From an uncultured Clostridia bacterium (GTDB taxonomy: Bacteria; Bacillota; Clostridia; TANB77; CAG-508): a stretch of DNA of 64,000 nucleotides. Each line of letters starts with the position of its first letter. The first letter of the stretch is position 1. Of this stretch, positions 24,037 to 32,710 are shown one piece after another. Where the stretch lies: the NCBI GenBank assembly GCA_948934525.1, contig CAQZSK010000006.1, positions 24,033 to 88,032 on the forward strand. Direction: 5' to 3'. Both the position numbers and the translations under genes were made by a program. The notes below the pieces were generated by a model, which worked only from the letters and a program-made list of their open reading frames with translations, did no database searches and had not been told where the DNA came from.

Positions 24037-25833
24037 TTGTTAGTAGTAGTTGTAACCATTGTAGTGCTTTTGATATTAGCAGGAATAACAATTACTTATG
24101 TAATAGGAGATAATGGTATATTCAAGCGAGCTGCAGAGGTAAATGAAAAAGCAGATATAGCAAAGTGGCAAGAAAGATTAGAAACAGCAAAAATGCTAGT
24201 TATAATAGAAGAATTAGGAAAGTTTAATCCAGATAAGTATTTTAAATATATAGAGGAATTAGAAATTATCGAAGACAAAGAAACAGATATAGTAGATAAC
24301 GGAAATAGAACATATGATGTAACAACAAAATCAGGGTATATATTTGAAATAGAATTAATACCAAATAAGGAAGAGCCAAGAGATGCAAAAATAGAATATA
24401 TAGGACAAGCTGGAAAAATAGCACCAATTATAAAGAAAATAGAAGTAAGTGCAACTTCAACAAGTATAACAGCAAAAGCGATAGTTATAAAACTTGGGAA
24501 TGGAACCATAGAATATTATTACAAACAGAAAACAGAAAATGATAGTGCGTATAAGCAGATAACAAATGTCAATGAACAAACAGGTGCAACACAAGAAACA
24601 GGGATTACAGGAGGAACAGAATACATTATAAAAGTAGTAGCAAAAAATGAAGCGGGAGAAGTAGAAAAGACAGCAGAAATAACAGCAACAAAAGTATTTG
24701 TAGAAAGTATTACACTAAATAAAACCGCAGAAATAGTTACAATAGGAAAAACAGAAACATTAATAGCAACAGTAAAACCAGACAATAGTACAAATAAAAG
24801 TGTAATTTGGACAAGTAGTAATCCAGATATAGCAACAGTAAGCAATACAGGAGAGATTAAAGCAAAATCAGTAGGAAATATAACAATAACAGTAACTACA
24901 ACAGATGGTAGTAATAAAACAGCAATGTGTAATGTAACAGTAAAATCAGAGTTAGAATCAATAGTAGGAGAAATTCAAACAAGTAATAGAATAGTAACAG
25001 ATAATTATGGAAATAAGGTAACTATACCAGCAGGATTTAAGGTAGTAGCGAATGGAGGAACAGAAGATACTTCAAAAGTAGATTATACTTATTCTGGAGA
25101 TGGAAGTCCATGTGTCCAAGATGGAATAGTAATAGAAGATGGAGCAAGGAATCAATTTGTATGGATACCAGTAGGAAATATAAAGAATAAAGACAATACA
25201 ATTGCGACAATAACGCTTGGAAGATATACATTTGATTCAACAAATGGAACCCAAAAATTAGAACAAAATGCAGATAACTATATGGATGTTGTAACAATAG
25301 GAAGCTATTATGAAGAATCAGGAGCAAATGTAAAGGAGTTTATTAGTAAAACAAAAGAAAATGGGGGATATTATTTCGCAAGATATGAAGCAAGTCAAGG
25401 AAGCAATAATCAAATAAAATCACAGGCTAATTTAGCTGCATGGACTGATATTACCAAGACAAATGCTGTAAAGGCGGCGAGAGAAATGTATAACAGTAGT
25501 TGTGTAGAAAGTGATTTGATGAATAGTTATAGTTGGGATACAGCAATTGCATTTATTCAAAAATATTCTATGAATACAAGAACAGCACAGAATAAAATAT
25601 GTAATATTCATTTTAGGAGTTCTGTTTCTTATGAGTGGAATACAGAGTTTTCTACTTACTCATTTAGCACTATTAGTGGTTCACATAATCTTGATTGTGT
25701 TCTTAGGACCCCAAATTTTAATAGTAGCAATGTTTGGTCAAATCGATATAGCGTTACATCAGAAGGTTATTGTAATTCAGGTACTATTGCTCTAAATACA
25801 GTTTCATTCCGTCTACTTTGCTATCTAAAATAG
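24037..25833 (+). CDS. pilin-like surface protein with FN3-like, BIG2 and FGE-sulfatase-like domains; start degraded
   Basis: From an in-frame stop at 24019-24021 the frame reads NDDVILLVVVVTIVVLLILAG, aligning without gaps to the intact paralogue's NKGITLVALVVTIVVLLILAG; the basic leader and Gly are lost and only a TTG (24037) without a ribosome site could start. Then a coil, an FN3-like domain (about 125-215), a BIG2 domain (about 218-300: WTSSNPDIATVSNTGEIKA) and an FGE-like domain (VWIPVGNIKNK, NGGYYFARYEASQG, SYSWDTAIAFIQKYS). The last ~48 codons are mostly NNT/NNC and diverge from the relatives. It is either silent, a donor copy, or started unusually. Confidence 0.65.
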   Translation: MLVVVVTIVVLLILAGITITYVIGDNGIFKRAAEVNEKADIAKWQERLETAKMLVIIEELGKFNPDKYFKYIEELEIIEDKETDIVDNGNRTYDVTTKSGYIFEIELIPNKEEPRDAKIEYIGQAGKIAPIIKKIEVSATSTSITAKAIVIKLGNGTIEYYYKQKTENDSAYKQITNVNEQTGATQETGITGGTEYIIKVVAKNEAGEVEKTAEITATKVFVESITLNKTAEIVTIGKTETLIATVKPDNSTNKSVIWTSSNPDIATVSNTGEIKAKSVGNITITVTTTDGSNKTAMCNVTVKSELESIVGEIQTSNRIVTDNYGNKVTIPAGFKVVANGGTEDTSKVDYTYSGDGSPCVQDGIVIEDGARNQFVWIPVGNIKNKDNTIATITLGRYTFDSTNGTQKLEQNADNYMDVVTIGSYYEESGANVKEFISKTKENGGYYFARYEASQGSNNQIKSQANLAAWTDITKTNAVKAAREMYNSSCVESDLMNSYSWDTAIAFIQKYSMNTRTAQNKICNIHFRSSVSYEWNTEFSTYSFSTISGSHNLDCVLRTPNFNSSNVWSNRYSVTSEGYCNSGTIALNTVSFRLLCYLK

Positions 25834-25899
25834 GAATAAGCTATTAAATGCTAAATATACAAAGATGGTAACTTTATAAGGGAATAAAATAATTTTTAT

Positions 25900-25962
25900 A
25901 AAAATGTCAGATGAAGAATAGATACTAGTTGAATTAGTTTTTATTAATCTGACATTTTTAAT
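25900..25962 (+). terminator. terminator after the 24037 gene
   Basis: AAAAATGTCAGAT pairs with ATCTGACATTTTT across a 34-base loop, followed by AATTTTT. Its TGTCAG/CTGACA arms resemble the window's palindromic repeats and may be an eroded copy. I looked for a T-box before alaS here and found none. Confidence 0.6.
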
Positions 25963-26045
25963 TTTTATCTATTATGTATATTGATTTATATACATTCCTA
26001 TTATATAATCTTAAAAGTATAATGAAATAAAAGAGAGGAAATAAA

Positions 26046-27803
26046 ATGAAAGCAATAGAAATACGAAACAAATATTTAAACTTTTTTCAAGCACATGGAC
26101 ATAAAGTTATTCCAAGCGCTCCATTAATTCCAGAAAATGATCCATCAGTATTATTTACTACAGCTGGAATGCAACCATTAGTACCATATCTATTGGGAGA
26201 AAAACACCCAGAAGGAACAAGAATAACAGATTATCAAAAATGTGTTAGAACAAATGACATAGATGAAGTAGGAGATAATCGTCATCTAACTTATTTCGAA
26301 ATGCTTGGAAATTGGTCATTAGGAGATTATTTTAAAGAAGAAGCAATTGAAATGTCTTATGAATTTTTAACCAAAGAATTGAGAATTGACCCAAGCAAAT
26401 TATCTGTTACTTGTTTTGCAGGGGATGGAGATGCGCCAAGAGATATGGTAGCAGCTGAGGCTTGGAAAAAAGCAGGAATTCCAGAAGATAGAATTTATTT
26501 TTATGGAAAAGACAATAACTGGTGGATTGCAGGAGAAGAAGGGCCTTGCGGACCAGATACAGAAATGTTTTTAGATACAGGAAAGCCAGCTTGTTCACCT
26601 AATTGTGGGCCAGATTGCGATTGTGGTAAATATGTTGAAATTTGGAATAATGTATTTATGGAATATTATAAGTCAAAAGATGGTTCTATTTCTAAATTGA
26701 AACAACAAAACGTGGATACAGGACTAGGATTAGAAAGAATGGCAATGCTATTACAAGGAAAAGAAACTCCTTTTGATATCGAACTATTTGTACCAGTTAT
26801 GGAAAAACTAAAAGAACTAGCAAAAGTAGATGATATAGAAAGTAGAAGAATTGTAACAGAACATTTACGTTCTAGTATGATGATAACAGCAGATGGTGGA
26901 AGACCTAGCAATATTGATAGAGGATATGTTTTAAGAAGACTCATTAGAAGAATGACAAGACATTTAAATAAACTACAAATTGATTTGAACGAATTATCAA
27001 ATTTAATTGACTTATATGTAGAAACATTAAAAGAACTCTATCCTGAATTGGTAGAAAAGAAAGAAATAATTAAAGAAGTAATTGTAACAGAAAAAGACAA
27101 ATTTGTTAAAACTTTAGCAAATGGAGAAAGAGAATTTAATAAGGTTGTAGAAAAGGCTAAAAGAGAGAATAAAACAATAATTGATGGGTACACTATATTT
27201 AAATTATATGAAACTTATGGTTTCCCACCAGAAGTAACTTCTGATTTAGCAAAAGAGCAAGGTTTTGAAATAGAAATGGTAGAATTTGATAAGTTATTTA
27301 AAGAACATCAAGAAAAATCAAGATTAGGTAGTGAACAAAAATTTAAGGGTGGACTAGCAGAGCAGAATGAACAAACTACTAAATATCATACTGCAACGCA
27401 CCTTTTAAATGCGGCATTAAAGGAAGTTATCAGCAAAGATATTCATCAAAAAGGTTCTAACATTACAACAGAAAGAATGAGATTTGACTTTAGTTGTGAT
27501 CACAAATTGACAGATGAAGAAAAACAAAAAGTAGAAGATTTAGTAAATGAATGGATTAAACAAGATTTACCTGTTACCATTCAAACAATGAAAAAAGAAG
27601 ATGCAGTACAATCAGGAGCAGAGTGTATGTTCATTGAAAAATATCCTGATGAAGTTACTGTTTATACAATAGGAACTGTATCAAAAGAAATTTGTGGTGG
27701 TCCTCATGTAACACATACAGGAGAACTTGGACATTTTTCAATCAAGAAAGAAGAAGCAAGCTCAGCAGGGGTAAGAAGAATTAAAGCGGTTTTGTCAGAC
27801 TAG
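26046..27803 (+). CDS. alaS: alanine--tRNA ligase, short form without C-terminal domain
   Basis: Charges tRNA-Ala. Class II core (FTTAGMQPLVPYLLGEKHP; RHLTYFEMLGNWSLGDYF), tRNA-recognition domain, and editing domain with zinc ligands HTATHLL and CGGPHVTHTGE. It ends at RRIKAVLSD (585 residues), just past the editing domain; common bacterial AlaS is near 870 and carries a DHHA1/C-Ala domain missing here. The spelling DIDEVGDNRHLTYFEML and the size resemble the short AlaS of candidate-phyla bacteria. GAGAGGAAATAAA precedes the ATG. The ORF ends cleanly at a repeat, so truncation by the repeat should be considered but the fold looks complete. Confidence 0.93.
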   Translation: MKAIEIRNKYLNFFQAHGHKVIPSAPLIPENDPSVLFTTAGMQPLVPYLLGEKHPEGTRITDYQKCVRTNDIDEVGDNRHLTYFEMLGNWSLGDYFKEEAIEMSYEFLTKELRIDPSKLSVTCFAGDGDAPRDMVAAEAWKKAGIPEDRIYFYGKDNNWWIAGEEGPCGPDTEMFLDTGKPACSPNCGPDCDCGKYVEIWNNVFMEYYKSKDGSISKLKQQNVDTGLGLERMAMLLQGKETPFDIELFVPVMEKLKELAKVDDIESRRIVTEHLRSSMMITADGGRPSNIDRGYVLRRLIRRMTRHLNKLQIDLNELSNLIDLYVETLKELYPELVEKKEIIKEVIVTEKDKFVKTLANGEREFNKVVEKAKRENKTIIDGYTIFKLYETYGFPPEVTSDLAKEQGFEIEMVEFDKLFKEHQEKSRLGSEQKFKGGLAEQNEQTTKYHTATHLLNAALKEVISKDIHQKGSNITTERMRFDFSCDHKLTDEEKQKVEDLVNEWIKQDLPVTIQTMKKEDAVQSGAECMFIEKYPDEVTVYTIGTVSKEICGGPHVTHTGELGHFSIKKEEASSAGVRRIKAVLSD

Positions 27804-27810
27804 GGACACA

Positions 27811-27901
27811 TGTCAGTTTGGGGACGTTAGTTTAACTGACATAAAAATTAAATGTCAGTAGGGGGACACATGTCAGTTAAACTAACGTCCCCAAACTGAC
27901 A
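27811..27901. repeat. paired palindromic repeat, identical arms to 11638-11738
   Basis: 27811-27841 and 27871-27901 are perfect inverted copies of the same 31-base unit as at 11638-11738, spacer 29 bases. Each is preceded by GGGACACA. It fills the gap between alaS and the HIT gene and ends right before the latter's AAAGGAG. Confidence 0.9.
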
Positions 27902-27916
27902 AAAGGAGAAAATAAG

Positions 27917-28264
27917 ATGGAAGATTGTATTTTTTGTAAAATTATAAAAGGAGAAATTCCAGCAGAAAAAGTATATGAAGATGAAGAGATTTTAGCATTT
28001 AAAGATATTCAACCAGCAGCACCAATACATGTATTAGTTATTCCTAAAAAACATATTACAAATTTAATGGAAGTTTCACTAGAAGATAGCCAATTAATGG
28101 GAAAAATAGTAATTGTAATGCAAAAAATAGCAAAACAATTAAGTGTGGATCAAAAGGGATTTCGCATTATTTCAAATTGTGGTCCAGACTCTGGACAAGA
28201 GGTAATGCATTTACATTTCCATTTGTTAGCAGGAAGAGAAATGGGACCTAAAATTGTCCACTAA
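27917..28264 (+). CDS. HIT-family purine nucleotide hydrolase (HinT)
   Basis: 115 residues: CIFCKIIKGEIPAEKVYEDE at the N-terminus with the zinc-type CxxC, and the histidine triad HLHFHLLAGR near the C-terminus. These proteins hydrolyse AMP-linked substrates such as aminoacyl adenylates. Its position right after alaS is suggestive but such genes occur in many contexts. AAAGGAG (27902-27908) abuts the repeat. Confidence 0.93.
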   Translation: MEDCIFCKIIKGEIPAEKVYEDEEILAFKDIQPAAPIHVLVIPKKHITNLMEVSLEDSQLMGKIVIVMQKIAKQLSVDQKGFRIISNCGPDSGQEVMHLHFHLLAGREMGPKIVH

Positions 28265-28367
28265 ACATTAATAAAAGATAATCTTATTTTGAAAATGTAG
28301 AAAAACATCAAGAAATGTGATATAATAATTGTATACTTGGGAAGATATAAATAAAGGAGGGATACAA

Positions 28368-29072
28368 ATGCTTAACAGTAAATATAATAAATTATTAACT
28401 ACTTTATTAGTAGTGGCAATTGTTGCTATTTTAGGAATATTAATATATGTAGGGATTGATTGGTATAAGGCATACACAGCAGGAACTGATGCTGAGGATG
28501 GAGCAGATCAGTTTAATAGCTTTATTAATAATAATAACCATCCAAATACAAATCAAGAGAATAATGAAAATAGCGAAAATAATGTAATCGGTAATGTAGA
28601 TGATCCAATTATTGATGTTAATAATACCCTTACAAACAATACTACTAATAATGGAGGTAGTACAACAAAACCTAAATATAAAGGTTTTAATATGGTAGGA
28701 AGAATTGAAATTCCAAAAACAAAGTTAAATTGTCCAGTTTTAGAAGATTCATCAGCACCAGCTATTGAAGTGGCAGTAGCGGTAATGTATGGACCAGGAA
28801 TTAATCAAGTAGGAAATACTGTTATTATTGGGCATAACTATAGAAATGGAACTTTTTTCTCTAATAATAAGAAGATAGAAGAGGGAGATAAAATCTATTT
28901 AACAGATTTGTCAGGAAAAAAGGTTACATATACTGTATATAAAAAGTATAAGACAAGTACAGAGGACTTTGACTATGCAGTAAGAGATACAAATGGTAAA
29001 AGAGAGATTTCTTTATCTACTTGTACAGATGATTCTAAACAAAGATTAATTATCTGGGCAAAAGAAAAATAA
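28368..29072 (+). CDS. class D/E-type sortase
   Basis: 234 residues from ATG 28368 (AAAGGAGGG before it). One N-terminal membrane helix, an Asn-rich linker, then a sortase domain: GRIEIPKTKLNCPVLEDS, catalytic His in VIIGHNYRNGTFF, Cys in SLSTCTDD and Arg in KQRLIIWAKE. It cleaves a sorting motif and links surface proteins to the wall. The likely client in this window is the VWA protein at 51815 with IPQTG. An extended -10 (TGATATAAT, 28318-28326) precedes it. Confidence 0.9.
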   Translation: MLNSKYNKLLTTLLVVAIVAILGILIYVGIDWYKAYTAGTDAEDGADQFNSFINNNNHPNTNQENNENSENNVIGNVDDPIIDVNNTLTNNTTNNGGSTTKPKYKGFNMVGRIEIPKTKLNCPVLEDSSAPAIEVAVAVMYGPGINQVGNTVIIGHNYRNGTFFSNNKKIEEGDKIYLTDLSGKKVTYTVYKKYKTSTEDFDYAVRDTNGKREISLSTCTDDSKQRLIIWAKEK

Positions 29073-29087
29073 AAATTAGCTTAAGTC

Positions 29088-29117
29088 TTGACAAATGAGG
29101 AGTAAATATTGTACAAT
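29088..29117 (+). promoter_or_regulatory. sigma-A promoter of the tRNA pair
   Basis: TTGACA at 29088-29093, 18-base spacer, TACAAT at 29112-29117. Confidence 0.6.
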
Positions 29118-29145
29118 TATAAATGCGTTGAGCAAAACGCATTAT

Positions 29146-29223
29146 GGTGGATGTGGCGTAGTTGGTTAACGCGCCAGTTTGTGGCACTGGAGATCGTGGG
29201 TTCGAGTCCCATCTTCCACCCCA
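29146..29223 (+). tRNA. tRNA-His (GTG)
   Basis: Cloverleaf with D-arm GGCGTAGTTGGTTAACGCC-like region, anticodon stem CCAGT/ACTGG with loop TTGTGGC (anticodon GTG), T-arm GTGGG-TTCGAGT-CCCAT and encoded CCA. The extra 5' G (29146) opposite C73 is the histidine identity mark. One T-T mismatch in the acceptor stem. Confidence 0.95.
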
Positions 29224-29230
29224 TATATAT

Positions 29231-29305
29231 TGGGCTGTAGCCAAGCGGTAAGGCACTAGACTTTGACTCTAGCATGCGGTAGTTCGAATCTACCCAGCCC
29301 AACCA
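29231..29305 (+). tRNA. tRNA-Gln (TTG)
   Basis: Acceptor TGGGCTG/CAGCCCA, anticodon stem CTAGA/TCTAG with loop CTTTGAC (anticodon TTG), T-loop TTCGAAT, encoded CCA. It follows tRNA-His by 7 bases. Confidence 0.96.
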
Positions 29306-29310
29306 ACATA

Positions 29311-29338
29311 AAACTTTCAGAAAGCTGAAAGTTTTTTT
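29311..29338 (+). terminator. terminator of the tRNA pair
   Basis: AAACTTTCAG-AAAG-CTGAAAGTTT, then T residues. Confidence 0.85.
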
Positions 29339-29398
29339 ATTTTTCTATTGCTTTTTTATTGGAAATTAGATATGATGGAAAATATATAGGAGGTACAT

Positions 29399-29548
29399 AT
29401 GATAGTAGATGATAAAGGAAATGTATTTGAAGATAGAAGAAAGAATAAAGATAATAGAAGAAAGACTCCAATAGATACTACTGGAGGAAGAAGAGTAGGA
29501 GATAGAAGAAAGGACCCTTCTGAAGAGAAAAATAGAGAAAGAAAATGA
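29399..29548 (+). CDS. 49-aa highly charged protein
   Basis: AGGAGG lies 6 bases before the ATG and a terminator follows, so this is a real small gene. The product is almost all charged, with two related units (EDRRKNKDNRRKTP and GDRRKDPSEEKNRERK) on either side of IDTTGGRR. No membrane segment or known domain. The DRRK units suggest RNA or phosphate binding; that is inference only. Confidence 0.65.
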   Translation: MIVDDKGNVFEDRRKNKDNRRKTPIDTTGGRRVGDRRKDPSEEKNRERK

Positions 29549-29556
29549 AAAAGCAA

Positions 29557-29596
29557 AGAGGCAAAACTCAAAACAAGGAGTTTAATGCCTCTTTTT
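29557..29596 (+). terminator. terminator of the 49-aa gene
   Basis: AGAGGCA...AACTC pairs with GAGTT...TGCCTCT, then five T. Confidence 0.75.
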
Positions 29597-29615
29597 GTTG
29601 CTACAATTTTAAAAA

Positions 29616-29726
29616 TTAGCAGCAGCTTCTACCACCACCACAGCAGCAGATTAAAAGAATTACAATAATAATCCAAATGCAGCAATCGTCACCGAAACCA
29701 CATCCACAACCTCTATTTTCTGGCAT
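29616..29726 (-). CDS. 36-aa Cys-rich membrane miniprotein
   Basis: MPENRGCGCGFGDDCC, a hydrophobic segment WIIIVILLI, then CCCGGGRSCC. Seven or more bases upstream is AAAGGAGGGA, a strong ribosome site. The Cys-helix-Cys layout repeats in the next gene and is reminiscent of small spore-coat-associated membrane peptides (YjcZ-like), without being a clear match. Possible disulfide or metal binding at the membrane. Confidence 0.65.
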   Translation of the reverse strand: MPENRGCGCGFGDDCCIWIIIVILLICCCGGGRSCC

Positions 29727-29764
29727 AATTTTTCCCTCCTTTCGAATATGAAACTATTTAAAGA

Positions 29765-29896
29765 TTAGCAACCGCATCCATTGTTACAGTTACAGCTACA
29801 GCCGCAACCACAATTGTTGTTGCCGCCACAGCAGAAAAGTAACAAGAATAGGATAATGAACCATAAAAGTTCACTGTTGTTACAACATCCTCCCAT
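29765..29896 (-). CDS. 43-aa Cys-rich membrane miniprotein
   Basis: MGGCCNNSELL, helix WFIILFLLLF, then CCGGNNNCGCGCSCNCNNGC: thirteen cysteines in 43 residues. GGGAGGT precedes the ATG. Related in layout to the 29616 gene and probably cotranscribed with it on the minus strand. The function is unknown; the CxCxCxC tail could bind metal or crosslink. Confidence 0.65.
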   Translation of the reverse strand: MGGCCNNSELLWFIILFLLLFCCGGNNNCGCGCSCNCNNGCGC

Positions 29897-30089
29897 TTTC
29901 TATACCTCCCTATGAACTTAATTTTTAGGTCTTTCGTATGGTATATAATATTCTTTTTTTAAAAAAGTGTTACAAAACTAAAAATGAAAAAACTAAAAAA
30001 ACTGTCTAAAAACTATACAAAAAAGAAAAAAAGAATGATATAATCAGGGCAAAGGAAACAACAGATGAATTAGAGAAAGGAAAGAAAGA

Positions 30090-32243
30090 ATGGGAAATAT
30101 AGTATTATTAGATGACAACACCATTAATAAAATTGCAGCAGGAGAAGTAATTGAGAGACCAGCATCTGTAGTAAAAGAGCTAATGGAGAATTCCATTGAT
30201 GCAGGAGCAACAGCAATTAGTGTAGAGATTAGAAATGGTGGCATTTCATATATTCGCATTACAGATAATGGAAAAGGAATTGCACCAGATGATATGGAGA
30301 TAGCTTTTGAAAGACATGCTACTTCAAAAATTAGACAAGCAGAAGATTTAGCAACTGTTACTTCTATGGGATTCAGAGGTGAAGCTTTAGCAAGTGTCGC
30401 AGCAATTAGTAAAATAGAAATGGTTTCTAGAACACAAGAGAATGAGATTGGTTATAGATTAAATATAGAAGGTGGAAAAATTCTTAATAAAGAAGAAACT
30501 GGATGCCCAAAAGGAACTGCCATTACAATTACTGATTTATTCTTTAATACACCTGTAAGATATAAATTCTTGAAAAAGGATTTTACAGAGGCAGGATATA
30601 TTGAAGATGCAGTGACAAGACTTGCTTTAGTACATCCAGAAGTAGCTATCAAATTAGTTAACACAGGAAAAACGATTATTCAAACTCCAGGAAACAACGA
30701 ATCAAAGGCTAATATTTATAGTATTTATGGAAAAGATGTAGCAGAAAATATTTTAGATGTAGATTATACTTATGAAGATATTCACATTACAGGAGTTATT
30801 GGCAAACCAGCAATTGCACGTTCTAATCGTGCAAATCAATTATTCTTTGTTAATCAAAGATATATTAAAGATAAAACTTTAACTAGTGCAGCAGAACAAG
30901 GTTATAAGGGAATGATTACAATTGGCAAATATGGATTTTTAGTATTAAACATAGAAATGAATCCACAAAAAGTAGATGTTAATGTACATCCAGCTAAGTT
31001 AGAAGTGAGATTTGAAGAAGAAAGCAAGATTTTTAAGGCAGTATATCATGCGATTAAAGATACAATTTTAAAAGGAGATTTAGTAGAAGATACAGAAAGA
31101 GATAAGTCTGATTTTGTATCTCAAAACACAGCATCAGTAGAAGCAGTGGTTGCAGCAAATGCAAAGCCAGTTGAGGAGATGCAATATAGTAATAATATTG
31201 AAGGAAATAAGGAAAAGGGACTTGCAGGTTTATTTAGAAAAATGCAAAATAGCAAACCAAATAGTGAAGAAAATAAGCCATCTGATATAGTGAATAATGA
31301 AAAAATAGATCAAACGCCAATAGATCCATTCGGAGTTTCTCAAAAACCAGAAGTAATTACACAGGTAGATGATACAAAGCAATTAGACACTATGGAGACA
31401 AAAGTGCTAGATACGAAAGAAATTAATGAAAAATTAATGGAGGGTGTAAAAAAATTAGACAGTTTACAAATAGATCCTCAAACAGAAAATTTTGATGAAA
31501 TGTATGTGCGTACTTTTGGAAGTATGCCAGTAGAGGCCAAAAAGGAAAATGAGAAAAAAGCAGAACAATTGAAAGAAGAACAAGAAAAATATCAAGTAAA
31601 ACCAGAAGAATTAGAAACAGCTCAAAATATTTCTATTTTTCAAGAGGAAGAAGCAAAACAAACAATACCAGATTATAAATTTATTGGAATTGCATTTTCT
31701 ACCTATATTATTTTGGAACTAGACAAAGAATTATACATTTTGGATCAACATGCAGCACATGAAAGAATTTTATATGAGAAAGTAAAGAAAAATTACTATA
31801 GTGAAGAGGAAAAAGATTCACAATTAATGTTATTACCAGATATTATTAATTTGTCTCATAAAGAAATGGATATTGCAAGAGAAAATATGGAAATGTTCCA
31901 AAAAGCAGGATTTACTTTAGAGGAGTTTGGAGAAAACACAATTAAGTTGAGTGGAGTCCCTAACATTTGTATAGATTTAGATACTAAAGAGCTTTTCTTA
32001 GAAACTTTAGATGAAATTAATACAGTTGCTAGAACTGCAAAACAAGAAATTGAAGAAAAATTTATTGCAACAGTAGCATGCAAAGCGGCAGTAAAAGCTA
32101 ATATGAGTTTGAACAAGGAAGAAGTAGACAAATTAATGGAACAATTATTAGTATTACCAAATCCATTCACTTGCCCACATGGAAGACCAACTGCAATTAA
32201 AATGACTAAAAATGATATCGAAAGAAAATTTTCAAGGAGATAG
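30090..32243 (+). CDS. mutL: DNA mismatch repair endonuclease MutL
   Basis: 717 residues. GHKL ATPase N-domain (IAAGEVIERPASVVKELMENSIDAG; TDNGKGI; TMGFRGEAL-type SMGFRGEALASVAA), transducer domain, a long acidic linker (~350-520) and a C-terminal endonuclease domain with DQHAAHERI, ACKAA and CPHGRP. This is the nicking type used where MutH is absent. No mutS lies next to it; downstream come a membrane protein and miaA. Confidence 0.97.
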   Translation: MGNIVLLDDNTINKIAAGEVIERPASVVKELMENSIDAGATAISVEIRNGGISYIRITDNGKGIAPDDMEIAFERHATSKIRQAEDLATVTSMGFRGEALASVAAISKIEMVSRTQENEIGYRLNIEGGKILNKEETGCPKGTAITITDLFFNTPVRYKFLKKDFTEAGYIEDAVTRLALVHPEVAIKLVNTGKTIIQTPGNNESKANIYSIYGKDVAENILDVDYTYEDIHITGVIGKPAIARSNRANQLFFVNQRYIKDKTLTSAAEQGYKGMITIGKYGFLVLNIEMNPQKVDVNVHPAKLEVRFEEESKIFKAVYHAIKDTILKGDLVEDTERDKSDFVSQNTASVEAVVAANAKPVEEMQYSNNIEGNKEKGLAGLFRKMQNSKPNSEENKPSDIVNNEKIDQTPIDPFGVSQKPEVITQVDDTKQLDTMETKVLDTKEINEKLMEGVKKLDSLQIDPQTENFDEMYVRTFGSMPVEAKKENEKKAEQLKEEQEKYQVKPEELETAQNISIFQEEEAKQTIPDYKFIGIAFSTYIILELDKELYILDQHAAHERILYEKVKKNYYSEEEKDSQLMLLPDIINLSHKEMDIARENMEMFQKAGFTLEEFGENTIKLSGVPNICIDLDTKELFLETLDEINTVARTAKQEIEEKFIATVACKAAVKANMSLNKEEVDKLMEQLLVLPNPFTCPHGRPTAIKMTKNDIERKFSRR

Positions 32244-32247
32244 AAAG

Positions 32248-32679
32248 ATGATAGTATTTATATATGCTTGTATTTTGTCACTAAACTTAATAGCCATTCT
32301 TTTAACTTATCATTTTTTAGGAAAAGAAATGGATAAAAAGTCAAAAGGAATATTTATTATAGTAGGTATTGCAGTTATTTATGCACTTGTTAGTTTTACA
32401 TATTGGATCAGTACAAAAAATATTGATTTAGGAGAAAGTGGAAAAATAGGGCAAAATTTAATTACTTTTACATTTGTACCAGTAAATGCAATTATTATTT
32501 TACCTTTCTTAGCAAATTCTTACAGATTGTTTCAAGCAGGAAAGCTAAAATTAATTCCTTTTAGGAATCGTTGTATTGTATTAGTAACTATTTTAGTTGT
32601 TTTATTAATTATGGAATTTTTCTACTTTAAAGATATACAAAATGGTATTCTAAATATGTTACAAAATGTAAAAAGTTAA
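32248..32679 (+). CDS. small multi-pass membrane protein
   Basis: 143 residues from ATG 32248 (GGAGAT before it; upstream in-frame codons overlap mutL). Four hydrophobic segments: IVFIYACILSLNLIAILLTY, GIFIIVGIAVIYALVSFTYW, LITFTFVPVNAIIILPF and CIVLVTILVVLLIMEFFYF. No recognised family. Four bases after mutL and 31 before miaA, so within the mutL-miaA operon; a role in repair or tRNA modification is not implied. Confidence 0.75.
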   Translation: MIVFIYACILSLNLIAILLTYHFLGKEMDKKSKGIFIIVGIAVIYALVSFTYWISTKNIDLGESGKIGQNLITFTFVPVNAIIILPFLANSYRLFQAGKLKLIPFRNRCIVLVTILVVLLIMEFFYFKDIQNGILNMLQNVKS

Positions 32680-32710
32680 TATATGAAAAGGACATATGTG
32701 GGAGGATAGA

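Noticed and set aside
8646..25833. In-window diversity-generating retroelement cassette
   Set aside because: I searched for a reverse transcriptase and a template repeat and found neither; only the target-like tails are present.
25840..26045. T-box riboswitch before alaS
   Set aside because: No specifier stem or GGGTGGNACCGCG-type antiterminator; only a terminator hairpin of the upstream gene.
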